This document shows positions 27,103-37,005 of a stretch of 64,000 bases of DNA, piece after piece. A program made the position numbers and the translations under genes. Within the stretch, counting starts at the first letter, position 1, and each line of letters begins with the position of its first letter. The notes under the pieces are model-generated. The model was not told the origin of the DNA and ran no database searches. It saw nothing but the letters and a program-made list of their open reading frames with translations. Source of the DNA: Planctomycetaceae bacterium (lineage in GTDB: Bacteria > Planctomycetota > Planctomycetia > Planctomycetales > Planctomycetaceae); contig JAKFUG010000018.1 in assembly GCA_021732785.1 (NCBI GenBank), positions 1 to 64,000 of the forward strand, written 5' to 3'.

Positions 27103-29379
27103 ATGGGCAGTTGGCCGCGATTCCAGGGCTCACGAGTCGATGCTCGGCAGTATGCCCTCACACTGCTCGCGGTGATCATTGCCGGCGTCGCTCGATGGCT
27201 GATGGATTCGTGGCTGGGCGAGAGTAATTTTTTCTTTACTTTTCTGATTGCGGTCGTCTTCGCCGCATGGATTGGTGGCTGGCGGACGGCCCTCGTCGCC
27301 ACGGTCTTGGGGACCTTGTTGTCGTGGTACTGCTTCGTCCCCCCGCGATTTTCTTTCGCCGGGATCTCTCAGAAAAATTTCGCCGGGGTCGTCATTTATT
27401 CGCTGATTTGTGTGCTGTTTAATGTCTTTGGCGAAGCGATGCGGCAGGCGCAAAAGCAAGCCCGCGCGCATGCGGACCTCCTGCAAATCACGCTGGGCAG
27501 TATCGGTGATGCGGTCATTGCCACGGACCGGCACGGACGGATCACTTTTCTGAATCAAGTGGCGGAACGATTGGCGGGACAGACCGATGCCCAAGCACAC
27601 GGCCGACCGTTTGCCGAGGTGTTTCAGGCCATCCATGAGGCCACGCAGCAGCCGATCGATCGGCAGACGTTGGGGGCTTTCCTCGAAGAGATGACCGCCG
27701 CGTCATCGCGACCGATGCTGTTAGTCGGTCGCGAGGGGCAAACGCGGCCAATGGACTGCAACTCCGCGCCTCTGCGTGATGAGGCGGGAAAGATCGTCGG
27801 TCATGTGCTCGTGTTTCGAGATGCCACGGAACGGCGTCAACTGGAACGGGCGAATGCCGAAAAACTACAGTCCGCGCGCTTCCTGGCGGCGATTATCGAG
27901 TCCTCCGCAGACGCCATTCTCAGCAAGTCGCTCGAGGGGAACATTCAGACCTGGAACGCCGCGTCGGAAAGACTCTTTGGCTATACCGCGGAAGAAGCGA
28001 TTGGCCGTCACATTTCGCTCCTGATTCCTGAGACACGGGCGCATGAGGAAGAGGAGATTATCGCTCGACTGCGCGCGAATGAGCGGATTGAACAATTCGA
28101 TACCGAACGAGTCGGAAAGGATAGACGGATTATTCCGGTTTCGTTGACGATTTCTCCCATCAAGGACGAACGTGGGCAGGTTGTGGGGGAATCCAAGATT
28201 GTCCGGGATATCAGCGATCGAAAGCGGGCCGAGGAGCAATCCAACCGGCTGACCGCCGAGTTGTCGGAAGCCGCACGTCGCAAGGACGAGTTCCTTGCCA
28301 CGCTGGCACACGAACTTCGCAATCCGCTGGCACCCATTCGCAGCGGACTGCAAATCCTGCAACTGACCGGCGGGACGGCCGAAGATGCTGTCGAAATCCT
28401 GAAAATTATGGAACGACAGATGGACCAGATGGTTCGCCTGGTCGACGACTTGCTGGACGTGAGTCGCATCAACCACGGCAAGCTGGAAGTGCGGCGGACT
28501 CCCACGACGCTCGACGTCGTCATTCAGAGTGCCGTGGAAACCAGTCGGCCGGTGATCGAGGAAATGAATCACGAATTAACGGTGACGCTGCCACAGTCGC
28601 CGATCCCTCTCGATGCCGATTTAACGCGATTGGCGCAAGTATTTTTAAACTTGCTCAACAATGCCGCAAAATACGGCGAGCGGGACGGGCACATCTGGTT
28701 GACCGCGGAACGTGAGGGGAATGAAGCGGTCATTTCGGTGCGCGACTCCGGAATTGGAATTGCCCCCGAAGAGCAGTCGCGGATTTTTGAAATGTTCTCC
28801 CAGGCCGATCACTCGCTGGCGAAAGCACAAGGAGGCTTGGGGATCGGTTTAACGCTCGTGCGACGCATCGTCGAATTGCACGGCGGACACGTGACCGTCC
28901 ACAGCGAAGGCCTCGGCAAAGGGAGCGAGTTTGTGGTCCGGTTGCCAATTGCGCCTGAGGTTCCCCATTCTCCGACTCCCACTGCGACCGGAAGCGCGAT
29001 GAGCCAACATCGCATTCTTGTGGTCGACGATAACCGTGATGGAGCGACGAGCCTCTCCAAACTGTTATCGCTGATGGGGAATGAGACCAGCAGCGCTTTC
29101 GACGGCGAAGAAGCCGTCTCTGCCGCGATGAAGTTCCGTCCGAACGTCATCCTGCTGGACATCGGGCTGCCAAAACTCAACGGCTATGAAGCCTGCCGGC
29201 AAATTCGCGAACAAGCGAACGGGAGGGGGATTGTCATCATCGCGCAGACCGGTTGGGGGAAGGACGAAGACCGGCAACGCTCGCGTGAGGCGGGCTTCGA
29301 TCACCATCTGGTCAAGCCGATTGACCCCCATGCACTGATGACAATCCTGGACGCCGTACCCAAAGTCGTTCGTCATTGA
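27103..29379 (+). CDS. Hybrid sensor histidine kinase (DUF4118-PAS-PAS-HisKA-HATPase-REC)
   Basis: About 758 residues from ATG 27103. The N-terminus has the membrane DUF4118 (KdpD-like) helices (YALTLLAVIIAGVARWLM to VIYSLICVLFNVFGEAM). Two PAS domains follow (SIGDAVIATDRHGRITFLN; IIESSADAILSKSLEGNIQT). The kinase core has His in LATLAHELRNPLAPIRSG, an N box (NLLNNAAKYGE), and G1/G2 (DSGIGIAP, GGLGIGLTLV). A receiver domain ends the protein, with Asp in NVILLDIGLPKLNGYE and Lys in HHLVKPIDPH. The start is uncertain: the best ribosome-binding site (GGAGG, 26999-27003 region) precedes an ATG at 27011 in another frame that stops at 27175. Confidence 0.88.
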   Translation: MGSWPRFQGSRVDARQYALTLLAVIIAGVARWLMDSWLGESNFFFTFLIAVVFAAWIGGWRTALVATVLGTLLSWYCFVPPRFSFAGISQKNFAGVVIYSLICVLFNVFGEAMRQAQKQARAHADLLQITLGSIGDAVIATDRHGRITFLNQVAERLAGQTDAQAHGRPFAEVFQAIHEATQQPIDRQTLGAFLEEMTAASSRPMLLVGREGQTRPMDCNSAPLRDEAGKIVGHVLVFRDATERRQLERANAEKLQSARFLAAIIESSADAILSKSLEGNIQTWNAASERLFGYTAEEAIGRHISLLIPETRAHEEEEIIARLRANERIEQFDTERVGKDRRIIPVSLTISPIKDERGQVVGESKIVRDISDRKRAEEQSNRLTAELSEAARRKDEFLATLAHELRNPLAPIRSGLQILQLTGGTAEDAVEILKIMERQMDQMVRLVDDLLDVSRINHGKLEVRRTPTTLDVVIQSAVETSRPVIEEMNHELTVTLPQSPIPLDADLTRLAQVFLNLLNNAAKYGERDGHIWLTAEREGNEAVISVRDSGIGIAPEEQSRIFEMFSQADHSLAKAQGGLGIGLTLVRRIVELHGGHVTVHSEGLGKGSEFVVRLPIAPEVPHSPTPTATGSAMSQHRILVVDDNRDGATSLSKLLSLMGNETSSAFDGEEAVSAAMKFRPNVILLDIGLPKLNGYEACRQIREQANGRGIVIIAQTGWGKDEDRQRSREAGFDHHLVKPIDPHALMTILDAVPKVVRH

Positions 29380-29577
29380 ACGACGCTCGCAGGGCTCTCG
29401 GTCCTGATATGCCGCATCCTTCGGTGAGCGGTCTCTCGAAAAGTTCAGGATCGCTGCGGCTCACCCTTGAAGCGGGGAATTCGTCGTGTTAGCGTGACAC
29501 CAACACTCTTACGAATATAAGATCGTTAGTGCGTCTTCCCGCCTGTTCAACCCGTCTTCTTCCGAGGACTGCCCGCC

Positions 29578-30549
<972 letters not shown>

Positions 30550-30605
30550 GCCACCGCCGGGCGACTCACCGTCCGCCAATTGACGTTCACAGTTCGGGCA
30601 CTCTA

Positions 30606-30643
30606 CATTGCCTCCAGTGATCCGCGCATCACTGGAGGCAATG
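30606..30643 (+). promoter_or_regulatory. Perfect 16-6-16 palindrome covering the phyH ribosome-binding site
   Basis: CATTGCCTCCAGTGAT (30606-30621) is exactly complementary to 30628-30643, with a CCGCGC spacer. The right arm contains the GGAGG Shine-Dalgarno sequence (30634-30638) of the gene starting at 30647. As DNA, it is a good candidate operator for the ArsR-type protein at 33645. As RNA, it would hide the ribosome-binding site. Which, if either, operates is not known. Confidence 0.7.
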
Positions 30644-30646
30644 GGG

Positions 30647-31417
30647 ATGTTATCGACGGCTGCATCGGACTTATGCACGCAATACACTCGCGATGGGTAC
30701 GTCATCGTGCGGGGATTATTTCCCGCCGCCTTGATGACGGAATTGGTGCGCGAATCCGAGCGGTTACTGGCCCGGAAAGATCTGATCGATCTCCGGAACC
30801 TGCGGTGTCGCTGGCAGAATCATTGTCACACCGGGGAATGCCGGTTCGATGCGTTCGACCCGATCACCGACCTCAGCCCGCCCGTCGCGAAGATCACCAG
30901 CGATGAGCGGTTGCTCGAGGTGTTGCAGCAGGTGTTTGGCGAACCGGCATGCCTGTTCAAAGATAAACTGATCTACAAACCGCCCGGAGCCACGGGGTAT
31001 GGTCTGCATCAGGATTATATCGCATGGCCCGGCTTCCCCCGCAGCTTTCTCTCGGTGGTCATCCCGCTGGAGACGACGACTCAATCGAACGGCTGCACGA
31101 TTCTCTATCCCGGCCGACATCGGGAAGGATGTCTCTCCGCAGCCGATGGCGATTATCACGAATTGCCTTTATCGACCGTGGATGACGCGACCGCTGTGCC
31201 GCTGGAACTGGACCCCGGCGACATCGCCCTGTTCAGCGGATTCGCACCGCATCGCTCCAACAACAACGATTCAACCCAATGGCGGCGGCAACTTTACCTG
31301 AGCTACAATGCCCTGTCCGACGGCGGCGAACAGCGCGCGGCCCATTACCGCGAGTTCCATACCTGGCTCAAGAAGAAGTACGCGGAATACGATCGGCATG
31401 ACACGTACTTCGATTGA
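30647..31417 (+). CDS. Phytanoyl-CoA dioxygenase (PhyH) family protein
   Basis: A 256-residue Fe(II)/2-oxoglutarate-dependent oxygenase. The start at 30647 gives an eight-base spacing to GGAGG; the ATG at 30641 is too close. The iron-binding facial triad is visible: His121 and Asp123 in GYGLHQDYIAWPGFP, and His202 in GFAPHRSNNN; a downstream Arg (QWRRQLYLSY) should bind 2-oxoglutarate. PhyH enzymes hydroxylate varied small molecules. It starts a run of four plus-strand genes with two VOC fusions and an ArsR-type regulator, so an organo-metalloid or toxic-compound substrate is an inference. Confidence 0.86.
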   Translation: MLSTAASDLCTQYTRDGYVIVRGLFPAALMTELVRESERLLARKDLIDLRNLRCRWQNHCHTGECRFDAFDPITDLSPPVAKITSDERLLEVLQQVFGEPACLFKDKLIYKPPGATGYGLHQDYIAWPGFPRSFLSVVIPLETTTQSNGCTILYPGRHREGCLSAADGDYHELPLSTVDDATAVPLELDPGDIALFSGFAPHRSNNNDSTQWRRQLYLSYNALSDGGEQRAAHYREFHTWLKKKYAEYDRHDTYFD

Positions 31418-31471
31418 GCGACCCCTGAAGTTCAACGAAGCACGACACGGCCTACGGAGCGAACGGACAAC

Positions 31472-32590
31472 ATGAATCCGCAGCGTGCCGACGTGCTCTC
31501 CGTGATCGAAGCTCCCCTTTGTTGCACGATCGATCCGTCGCCGCCCGGTGTGCGATTTCATTGTGCGCTGAACGTGTCCAATCTGGCGCAGTCCGTCGAG
31601 TTCTACCGCATCTTCTTTGGAGTACGTCCGGCCAAGTACGAGTCGGACTACGCCAAGTTTGAGCTGACGCGCCCGCCGCTGGTTTTTTCGCTCATACCGC
31701 ATCCGCAGGGATTGGGCCGAAGTCTGCGACACTTCGCGTTTCCGGTGCATCATCCGTCCGAAGTGGAAGCCCTCGGCGTGCGCCTCGCCACGGCGGGCCT
31801 GGTGGTCACCTGGGAACGGGACACGATCCTGGACGATGCCCGTCAAACCGCCGTGAAGCTGTGCGATCCCGATGGCAATGTCTGGCGCGTGAATTGCCGA
31901 CTCGAAGATGTCGACGCGATCAGGGAAGAACCGACGTCGCCCACGACCAGGCCTTCGGTCAAAGCCGCCGTAGGATGGGAACATCGCATTCTGCTGCCTT
32001 GTCCCGAATCGATTCCCCACAAAGACGGCAGCGTCGATTTCATTCGTCTGGAAGGGACGTTCAATGCGGACCTCACTCTTCAGGAACGGACCCGCCTGCT
32101 GGCGGAGGTGCGTCGGGTCTTGAAGCCGGGGGGAGCGGTGTCTGTGCATGGATTGGCGGCGAATCGGGTCTTGCCGAAGTGCCCGGTACTCCAAGGTGTG
32201 GCGGCGCTCGTCCGCCGCGTGCCGCATGAAACCGAGCCGCTCGACGAACTTCGCGCCGCGGGATTAATCGATCATCACATCGAAAAGTTGCCAGCCAAGG
32301 CGGTCTTTCAGTGGGACGGGATCGAACTCCGCGAGTTCAAACTCGCGGCCTGGGCTCCGTATGCGAATGACTCCGAAACAGAATGCGTGCTCTATCGGGG
32401 ACCGTTTGCCAGGCTGACCACCGACGGCGGGCACACCTTCCTTCGCGGCGTTCCTCAATCGGTCGATACCATCACCGCGGCGGCCTTGCAGCGCGGCCCG
32501 TGGCGCGGACAGTTTCTCGCCTTGAACAACACCGCCGTCACGCCACAACACCCCGCGTGTCCGATGCAGAACGGGGCGTCCTCCCCATGA
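31472..32590 (+). CDS. VOC (glyoxalase) domain fused to a half methyltransferase, copy 1
   Basis: A 372-residue protein. Residues ~25-150 are a VOC/glyoxalase domain close to the ArsI/CadI type: RFHCALNVSNLAQSVEFYRI, RHFAFPVHHP and DPDGNVWRVN. The third metal ligand, normally Glu in GNxWE, is Arg here, and the ArsI vicinal-Cys pair is absent. Residues ~170-300 match the second half of a class I methyltransferase (DGSVDFIRLEG, LLAEVRRVLKPGGAVSVHGL, LDELRAAGLIDHHIE), but the SAM motif I half is missing. The last ~60 residues (VLYRGPFARLTTDGGHTFLR) resemble the C-terminus of ArsM-type proteins. It overlaps the next gene by ATGA. Confidence 0.72.
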   Translation: MNPQRADVLSVIEAPLCCTIDPSPPGVRFHCALNVSNLAQSVEFYRIFFGVRPAKYESDYAKFELTRPPLVFSLIPHPQGLGRSLRHFAFPVHHPSEVEALGVRLATAGLVVTWERDTILDDARQTAVKLCDPDGNVWRVNCRLEDVDAIREEPTSPTTRPSVKAAVGWEHRILLPCPESIPHKDGSVDFIRLEGTFNADLTLQERTRLLAEVRRVLKPGGAVSVHGLAANRVLPKCPVLQGVAALVRRVPHETEPLDELRAAGLIDHHIEKLPAKAVFQWDGIELREFKLAAWAPYANDSETECVLYRGPFARLTTDGGHTFLRGVPQSVDTITAAALQRGPWRGQFLALNNTAVTPQHPACPMQNGASSP

Positions 32591-33570
32591 GCCAGATCAG
32601 TGAGACCTCGTTCAAGCTGGAATTGAACTTGCTCGTGGCTGACTTACCGGCGGCGATCCGGTTTTATGGATCGCTCCTGGGTCTCCCGCCGGTGCGCCAA
32701 TGGCCCGAGTTTGCGCGGTTCGATATCGATGAACCGCCGGTGTCCCTCACCTTGCGCTCGGGAACCGAGACCCACGCGGGAGCGATCAATCATGTGGGGT
32801 TCCGCCTCGACGATGTCGCCCGGTTGATCGACGTGCAGCATCGCCTCGAACTCGCGGGGATTGCGACCGAACGGGAAGAAGGCGTCGAATGCTGCTACTC
32901 GCAGCAAACCAAGTTCTGGGTCACCGATCCCGATGGCAATCTGTGGGAGATTTACACGCTCGATGACGATGCGGACTCGCCCGCGGTGCATGCTTCGGCG
33001 GACTCCACAGCCGAAGGCGATCCGCCCGTCATCTGGGGACACCGGCAGGGGGAACCGCTTCCGATCCCGCTCGCGATGTCCGACGACACCGTCGATGAAA
33101 TCCATCTCGACCGGTCGTGGAATCACGAGACGGCCCCCGCGCTGCGGACCTCCCTGTTGCAAGAAACGTGGCGGGTGTTGAAGCCGCGCGGCAGCCTGGC
33201 CATCGCGATCGAACTTCCCCATCCGGATGCCATTGCCGAAGTGCTCAATCAGCTCACGATCGCAGGATTCAATGGCGTGCAAATTGAACATTGGCGGCCG
33301 AGTGCCAGCACGGACCCGCCGTCCCGCGGGTTGTTGCGCGTTTCCGCCGTGAAAGGGTCATCAACCGTTGATTCCGAAGCCGATTCGTGGATTTATCAAG
33401 TGCTGTATCGCGGGCCCGGTCTCGAAGTGGAACTCGATGATGGTCGAGTCTTCCACCGGGGGGATCGCGTCGCTGTGGATCGGGCGACGTGGGATTTCTG
33501 CCAATCCGCCGAATGCGCCGCCCATTTCACGTGCTTTCCGCTGTCGAAGGGACCGGCGGCGTTGTTATAA
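32587..33570 (+). CDS. ArsI-like VOC domain fused to a half methyltransferase, copy 2
   Basis: A 327-residue paralogue of the preceding gene, starting in its ATGA stop/start overlap. The VOC domain keeps ArsI features: a vicinal cysteine pair in GVECCYSQQTKFWVTDPDGN and Glu in NLWEIYT, and His in INHVGFRLDD. The first metal ligand (His in ArsI) appears as Glu in KLELNLLVADL. ArsI cleaves the carbon-arsenic bond of trivalent organoarsenicals. The C-terminal part again contains only the later half of a methyltransferase (LLQETWRVLKPRGSLAIAIE) and an ArsM-like tail (VLYRGPGLEVELDDGRVFHR). Activity on arsenic is inference. Confidence 0.72.
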   Translation: MSQISETSFKLELNLLVADLPAAIRFYGSLLGLPPVRQWPEFARFDIDEPPVSLTLRSGTETHAGAINHVGFRLDDVARLIDVQHRLELAGIATEREEGVECCYSQQTKFWVTDPDGNLWEIYTLDDDADSPAVHASADSTAEGDPPVIWGHRQGEPLPIPLAMSDDTVDEIHLDRSWNHETAPALRTSLLQETWRVLKPRGSLAIAIELPHPDAIAEVLNQLTIAGFNGVQIEHWRPSASTDPPSRGLLRVSAVKGSSTVDSEADSWIYQVLYRGPGLEVELDDGRVFHRGDRVAVDRATWDFCQSAECAAHFTCFPLSKGPAALL

Positions 33571-33644
33571 TCCGCGATGTTGTCTTCTCAAATCCATTCT
33601 GATCGAACGTGTTTCGCCGTGCCCAACAAACTTTCGGAGTACGC

Positions 33645-33965
33645 ATGATGCGTCCTCAATCGCTGGAACCGGAACAGTGTGCGGAATCGTTGAAAGCCCT
33701 CGGCGATCCGGCGCGGCTGCGGATTATCGAACTGTTGCGCAGCGGCCCGCTGAATGTCGGTGACTTGGCCACCGCGACGGACAGCACGACGGTGAATGTC
33801 TCGCACCACCTCGGCATCCTCTACCATGCGGGCTTCGTACATCGCGCCAAACGGGGCCGGTTCGTGCAATACCGGCTGAATCAAACCGTTTTCGTCCGCA
33901 CCCCCCGCGGCGTCGAACACATCGATCTGAAATGCTGCCGACTCGAACTCCCGAGCCGGTCTTAA
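33645..33965 (+). CDS. ArsR-family transcriptional regulator
   Basis: A 106-residue winged-helix regulator. Start 33645 has GGAG five bases upstream. The domain is LKALGDPARLRIIELLRSGP, then the recognition helix DSTTVNVSHHLGILYHAGFV and the wing HRAKRGRFVQYRL. The C-terminus carries HIDLKCCRLELP, with adjacent cysteines that could bind As(III) or another soft metal. Position 75 bases after the VOC fusions, and the palindrome at 30606, suggest autoregulation of the four-gene cluster. Confidence 0.86.
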   Translation: MMRPQSLEPEQCAESLKALGDPARLRIIELLRSGPLNVGDLATATDSTTVNVSHHLGILYHAGFVHRAKRGRFVQYRLNQTVFVRTPRGVEHIDLKCCRLELPSRS

Positions 33966-34004
33966 CGATCCAGGTCGCTCAGACGATCGATCGGCTCATT
34001 CCGG

Positions 34005-35321
34005 CTACGCCAAAATCTCATGCAGCGGCTTGGCTAAGGGATCGGCCAGACGGATCGGACGCGCGACGTTGGAAATGTTCTGCTTGCGCGGATCGAGTCC
34101 CATCGCGAGGAAGAGGGTGGCCAGCAGATCGGGTGTGGTGACGGGACGATCGTTGACGGTGAGGCCATCGGCTTCGGTCTTGCCGATGACCTGTCCGCCG
34201 CGGATGCCCCCGCCGCCGAGGACCACACTCCACGCTTTGGGATAGTGATCGCGACCTTGGCGGGGATTGATCGTGGGCGTGCGGCCGAACTCGCCCATCC
34301 AGACCACCAGCGTCGATTCGACCAGCCCGCGGTTGTGCAGATCCTGCATCAATGCAGACCACGCTTTGTCGAGCACGCCGCACAGATCCTGCACGCGGGG
34401 GAAGTTTTCTTCGTGCGTGTCCCAACCGCCGAGCGAGACCTCGACAAACGGCACGTTTCGTTCCACCAAACGGCGAGCGAGTAAACAACCCTGACCGAAC
34501 TGCGAGCGGCCGTATTGTTCCTGCAAAGCGGCCGGTTCGTCATCGAACGAAAATGCCCGTGCCGCAGCGGGACTCGTCAACCGTGCGGCTTTCGCATACG
34601 CGCTGAGATGGCTCTCGGCCGCGGCTCCCGGACGGGCATCGAGAAATGGCTTCTGGATCGATTCCAGCAATTGCAGACGTTCGTACGCCTGATCTGGCGT
34701 CACACCGCGCGCGGTGGCGAGATTCTCGACCGTCAACCGGCCGCCGTCGTTGCGGCCTTCACCATCACGGCCCACCAGCAGCGGCGCGTGCGCTGGTCCG
34801 AGAAAGCCCGCGGGAGGCATCCCCGGTCCAAACAACCCGCGCGAAAAAATGCTGACATAGTTCGGTAAGTCGCCGGTCTGCTCCCCCATTTCATTCGATA
34901 CCAGCGACCCGATGACCGGGAACTGGATCGATGCCTGCGGGACATAACCCGTGCGGAGATGATCACGGGCGCGGGAATGATCCCCTTCCCGCGTCGACAT
35001 GGACCGCACCACGGCCAACTGATTCGTCCATTGCGCGATCCCCGGCAGATGCTCGCAAACGGTGATCCCCGGTGTCTTCGTTTCAATCGCTTTGAACGGT
35101 CCGCCGTTGTCGTGACCGGGCTTCATGTCGAAGGTGTCGGTCTGGCTCGGTCCGCCGTTCATCCACAACAGAATGCACGAGCGCTTCGGCCGCGGCTGGC
35201 CTTCATTTGCCATCGCCAGCGCGGGCATCCAGCTCCGCAACGAGGAACCCACCACCGCTCCCGAGGTCCCGGCGAGCCATGCACGGCGATTGACAGCAGC
35301 ATTGAAGAATCGGTCGGTCAT
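34005..35321 (-). CDS. DUF1501 secreted protein
   Basis: A 438-residue protein. Start 35321 has GGTGGG just upstream. A twin-arginine-like signal is present (NRRAWLAGTSGAVVGSSL). The alkaline phosphatase-like fold of DUF1501 is shown by LLWMNGGPSQTDTFDMKPGH, SREGDH-type TREGDHSRARDHLRTG, GWDTHEENFPRVQDLC and VVWMGEFGRTPTINPRQGRD. In planctomycetes DUF1501 genes are paired with DUF1549/DUF1553 genes, as here. The substrate is unknown. They may share a transcript with the gene at 35358-36914, 36 bases upstream. Confidence 0.92.
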   Translation of the reverse strand: MTDRFFNAAVNRRAWLAGTSGAVVGSSLRSWMPALAMANEGQPRPKRSCILLWMNGGPSQTDTFDMKPGHDNGGPFKAIETKTPGITVCEHLPGIAQWTNQLAVVRSMSTREGDHSRARDHLRTGYVPQASIQFPVIGSLVSNEMGEQTGDLPNYVSIFSRGLFGPGMPPAGFLGPAHAPLLVGRDGEGRNDGGRLTVENLATARGVTPDQAYERLQLLESIQKPFLDARPGAAAESHLSAYAKAARLTSPAAARAFSFDDEPAALQEQYGRSQFGQGCLLARRLVERNVPFVEVSLGGWDTHEENFPRVQDLCGVLDKAWSALMQDLHNRGLVESTLVVWMGEFGRTPTINPRQGRDHYPKAWSVVLGGGGIRGGQVIGKTEADGLTVNDRPVTTPDLLATLFLAMGLDPRKQNISNVARPIRLADPLAKPLHEILA

Positions 35322-35357
35322 ATCCCACCTCATGTGTGGACGGAACGGAGGCTTGTA

Positions 35358-36914
35358 TCAATGATTCCAACGAAATTCCGGCGAATTCAGCAGCACCCAG
35401 AAGACATCGCCCAACCGGCGGGCCTGCTCTTCCGCCCCGCCGCGCTGACAGTATTTCATGAACTCCAGTTGCTCGGTTTCCGTCGGGCAACGGCTCAGCG
35501 TGACGAGCGTGAGGGCTTCAATTTGCCGATCAAGCGCATCCGGAAACGCCGCCGTTGTTTTTCGCAGTTGCGGGCTGGTCGCCAACTTCGCGGCCCGATC
35601 CACGACAGTGCCGTTCATCAGTGCGAGAGCCTGCACGACCGACGTTTCCGGATCGGACGATTTTCCGTCGCTGGCGAAGAGATCGATCACGCGCCGGCGG
35701 AACGGGTCGTCGTTCATGTCCCCGCGTTCTTCGTCATTCGTGGCTTCATGATCGATGGCCTGCACCAGACTGTCCGCGAACTGATCCGGCGACATCGGTT
35801 TGATGGCCATACGGGCGAACAACTCCGGCCGTGTTTGACTGTCATGGGTTTGCCGGCTCGTGCGCTGATACGCCGCGCTGCGACAGATGCCGCGCATCAG
35901 TTGCGTGAGGTCATACCCTGAAGACTTGAACGTCGTCGCGAGTTCGTCCAGCAGCACGGGATGACAAGGTGGGTTGGCGGCGCTGAAGTCGTCGACCGGA
36001 TCCGACAACGGCGTGCCCATCAGTTGCGACCAGACCCGATTCACGATCGCCCGCGCGAAGTACGGGTTCTCGCGCGCGGTCATCCACTCGGCGAACCCAA
36101 TGCGGGCCGGTTGGTTCACATCCGTCGCCAATGCTGTCTTGTCGAGATAGGCCGCGGGGATCATTTCTTCGGTGTCGTGCATCTTGATCGACCGGCGGTC
36201 GACCGTTTCCACCAACGGCGCGAACGTACCCCGACCGCGGCGTTCGATTCCGGCAAAGAACGCTGCCTGGTTCCAGAACTGCTGCCGAGTCCACTGCTCG
36301 AACGGATGGTTGTGACACTGGGCACATTCAATCCGCAAGCCGAGAAACAGGCGGATGGAACTCGACGCGATCTTCGCCGGATCGGCATCCTTCGAAGCCA
36401 TGAACGCCAGTGGGTTGGGTCGCTTGATGTCGCGCAACACGAACTCGGGCGTGTCGTTCGGCCCGGCAATGGGGACCGTGAGCAGCTCACGGACGAGCGC
36501 ATCGAAGCCCGCGTTCGCGTGCCGCCGTTCCGTCAGCCAGACTTCCAGCCCCGGTTGCAGATAACGGATTTGCGGTTCGGTTTCGGCTTCGGGTAAGAGG
36601 AGAGACCGCCAGACACGAGCGAAGTGTCGCGCGTGCTGCGAATCGGCGAGCAACTTGTCGATCATCAGCGCGCGTTTGTCCGCGCGCATGTCCTCGAAAA
36701 AGCTGCGGACTTCGTTCGCCGTGGGAATGCGACCGATCAGGTCGAGACTTAATCGACGCAAAAACTCGGCATCATCGGCAATCGGGGCGGCAACGGTTTG
36801 GTCTTCACGATGCCGCGCATCAATCAGGGCGTCGATCCGAACGGCGAGTTCGTCTGCGCGCACCGCCCCGACAGGCATCGCGAACAAGCAACCCATCATG
36901 AACCAACGAAGCAT
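35358..36914 (-). CDS. DUF1549/DUF1553 secreted protein
   Basis: A 518-residue exported protein with a signal peptide (about residues 1-20). DUF1549 (PSCyt2) occupies the first half: EFLRRLSLDLIGRIPTANEV and the region with CAQCHNHPFEQWTRQQFW, in which the CxxCH is a haem c-like motif. DUF1553 (PSD1) follows: ENPYFARAIVNRVWSQLMGT and TLVTLSRCPTETEQLEF. The family is a hallmark of Planctomycetes and is always linked to DUF1501. Role is unknown; it is probably periplasmic. Confidence 0.92.
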   Translation of the reverse strand: MLRWFMMGCLFAMPVGAVRADELAVRIDALIDARHREDQTVAAPIADDAEFLRRLSLDLIGRIPTANEVRSFFEDMRADKRALMIDKLLADSQHARHFARVWRSLLLPEAETEPQIRYLQPGLEVWLTERRHANAGFDALVRELLTVPIAGPNDTPEFVLRDIKRPNPLAFMASKDADPAKIASSSIRLFLGLRIECAQCHNHPFEQWTRQQFWNQAAFFAGIERRGRGTFAPLVETVDRRSIKMHDTEEMIPAAYLDKTALATDVNQPARIGFAEWMTARENPYFARAIVNRVWSQLMGTPLSDPVDDFSAANPPCHPVLLDELATTFKSSGYDLTQLMRGICRSAAYQRTSRQTHDSQTRPELFARMAIKPMSPDQFADSLVQAIDHEATNDEERGDMNDDPFRRRVIDLFASDGKSSDPETSVVQALALMNGTVVDRAAKLATSPQLRKTTAAFPDALDRQIEALTLVTLSRCPTETEQLEFMKYCQRGGAEEQARRLGDVFWVLLNSPEFRWNH

Positions 36915-37005
36915 GTCATGGTCTCGAATCGGTCAGGATCGGCTTCAGTGAGACGTGTTCTGAAGACACTGCTTCGCGGACGAACCAGTGCCACATCGGC
37001 AACTG

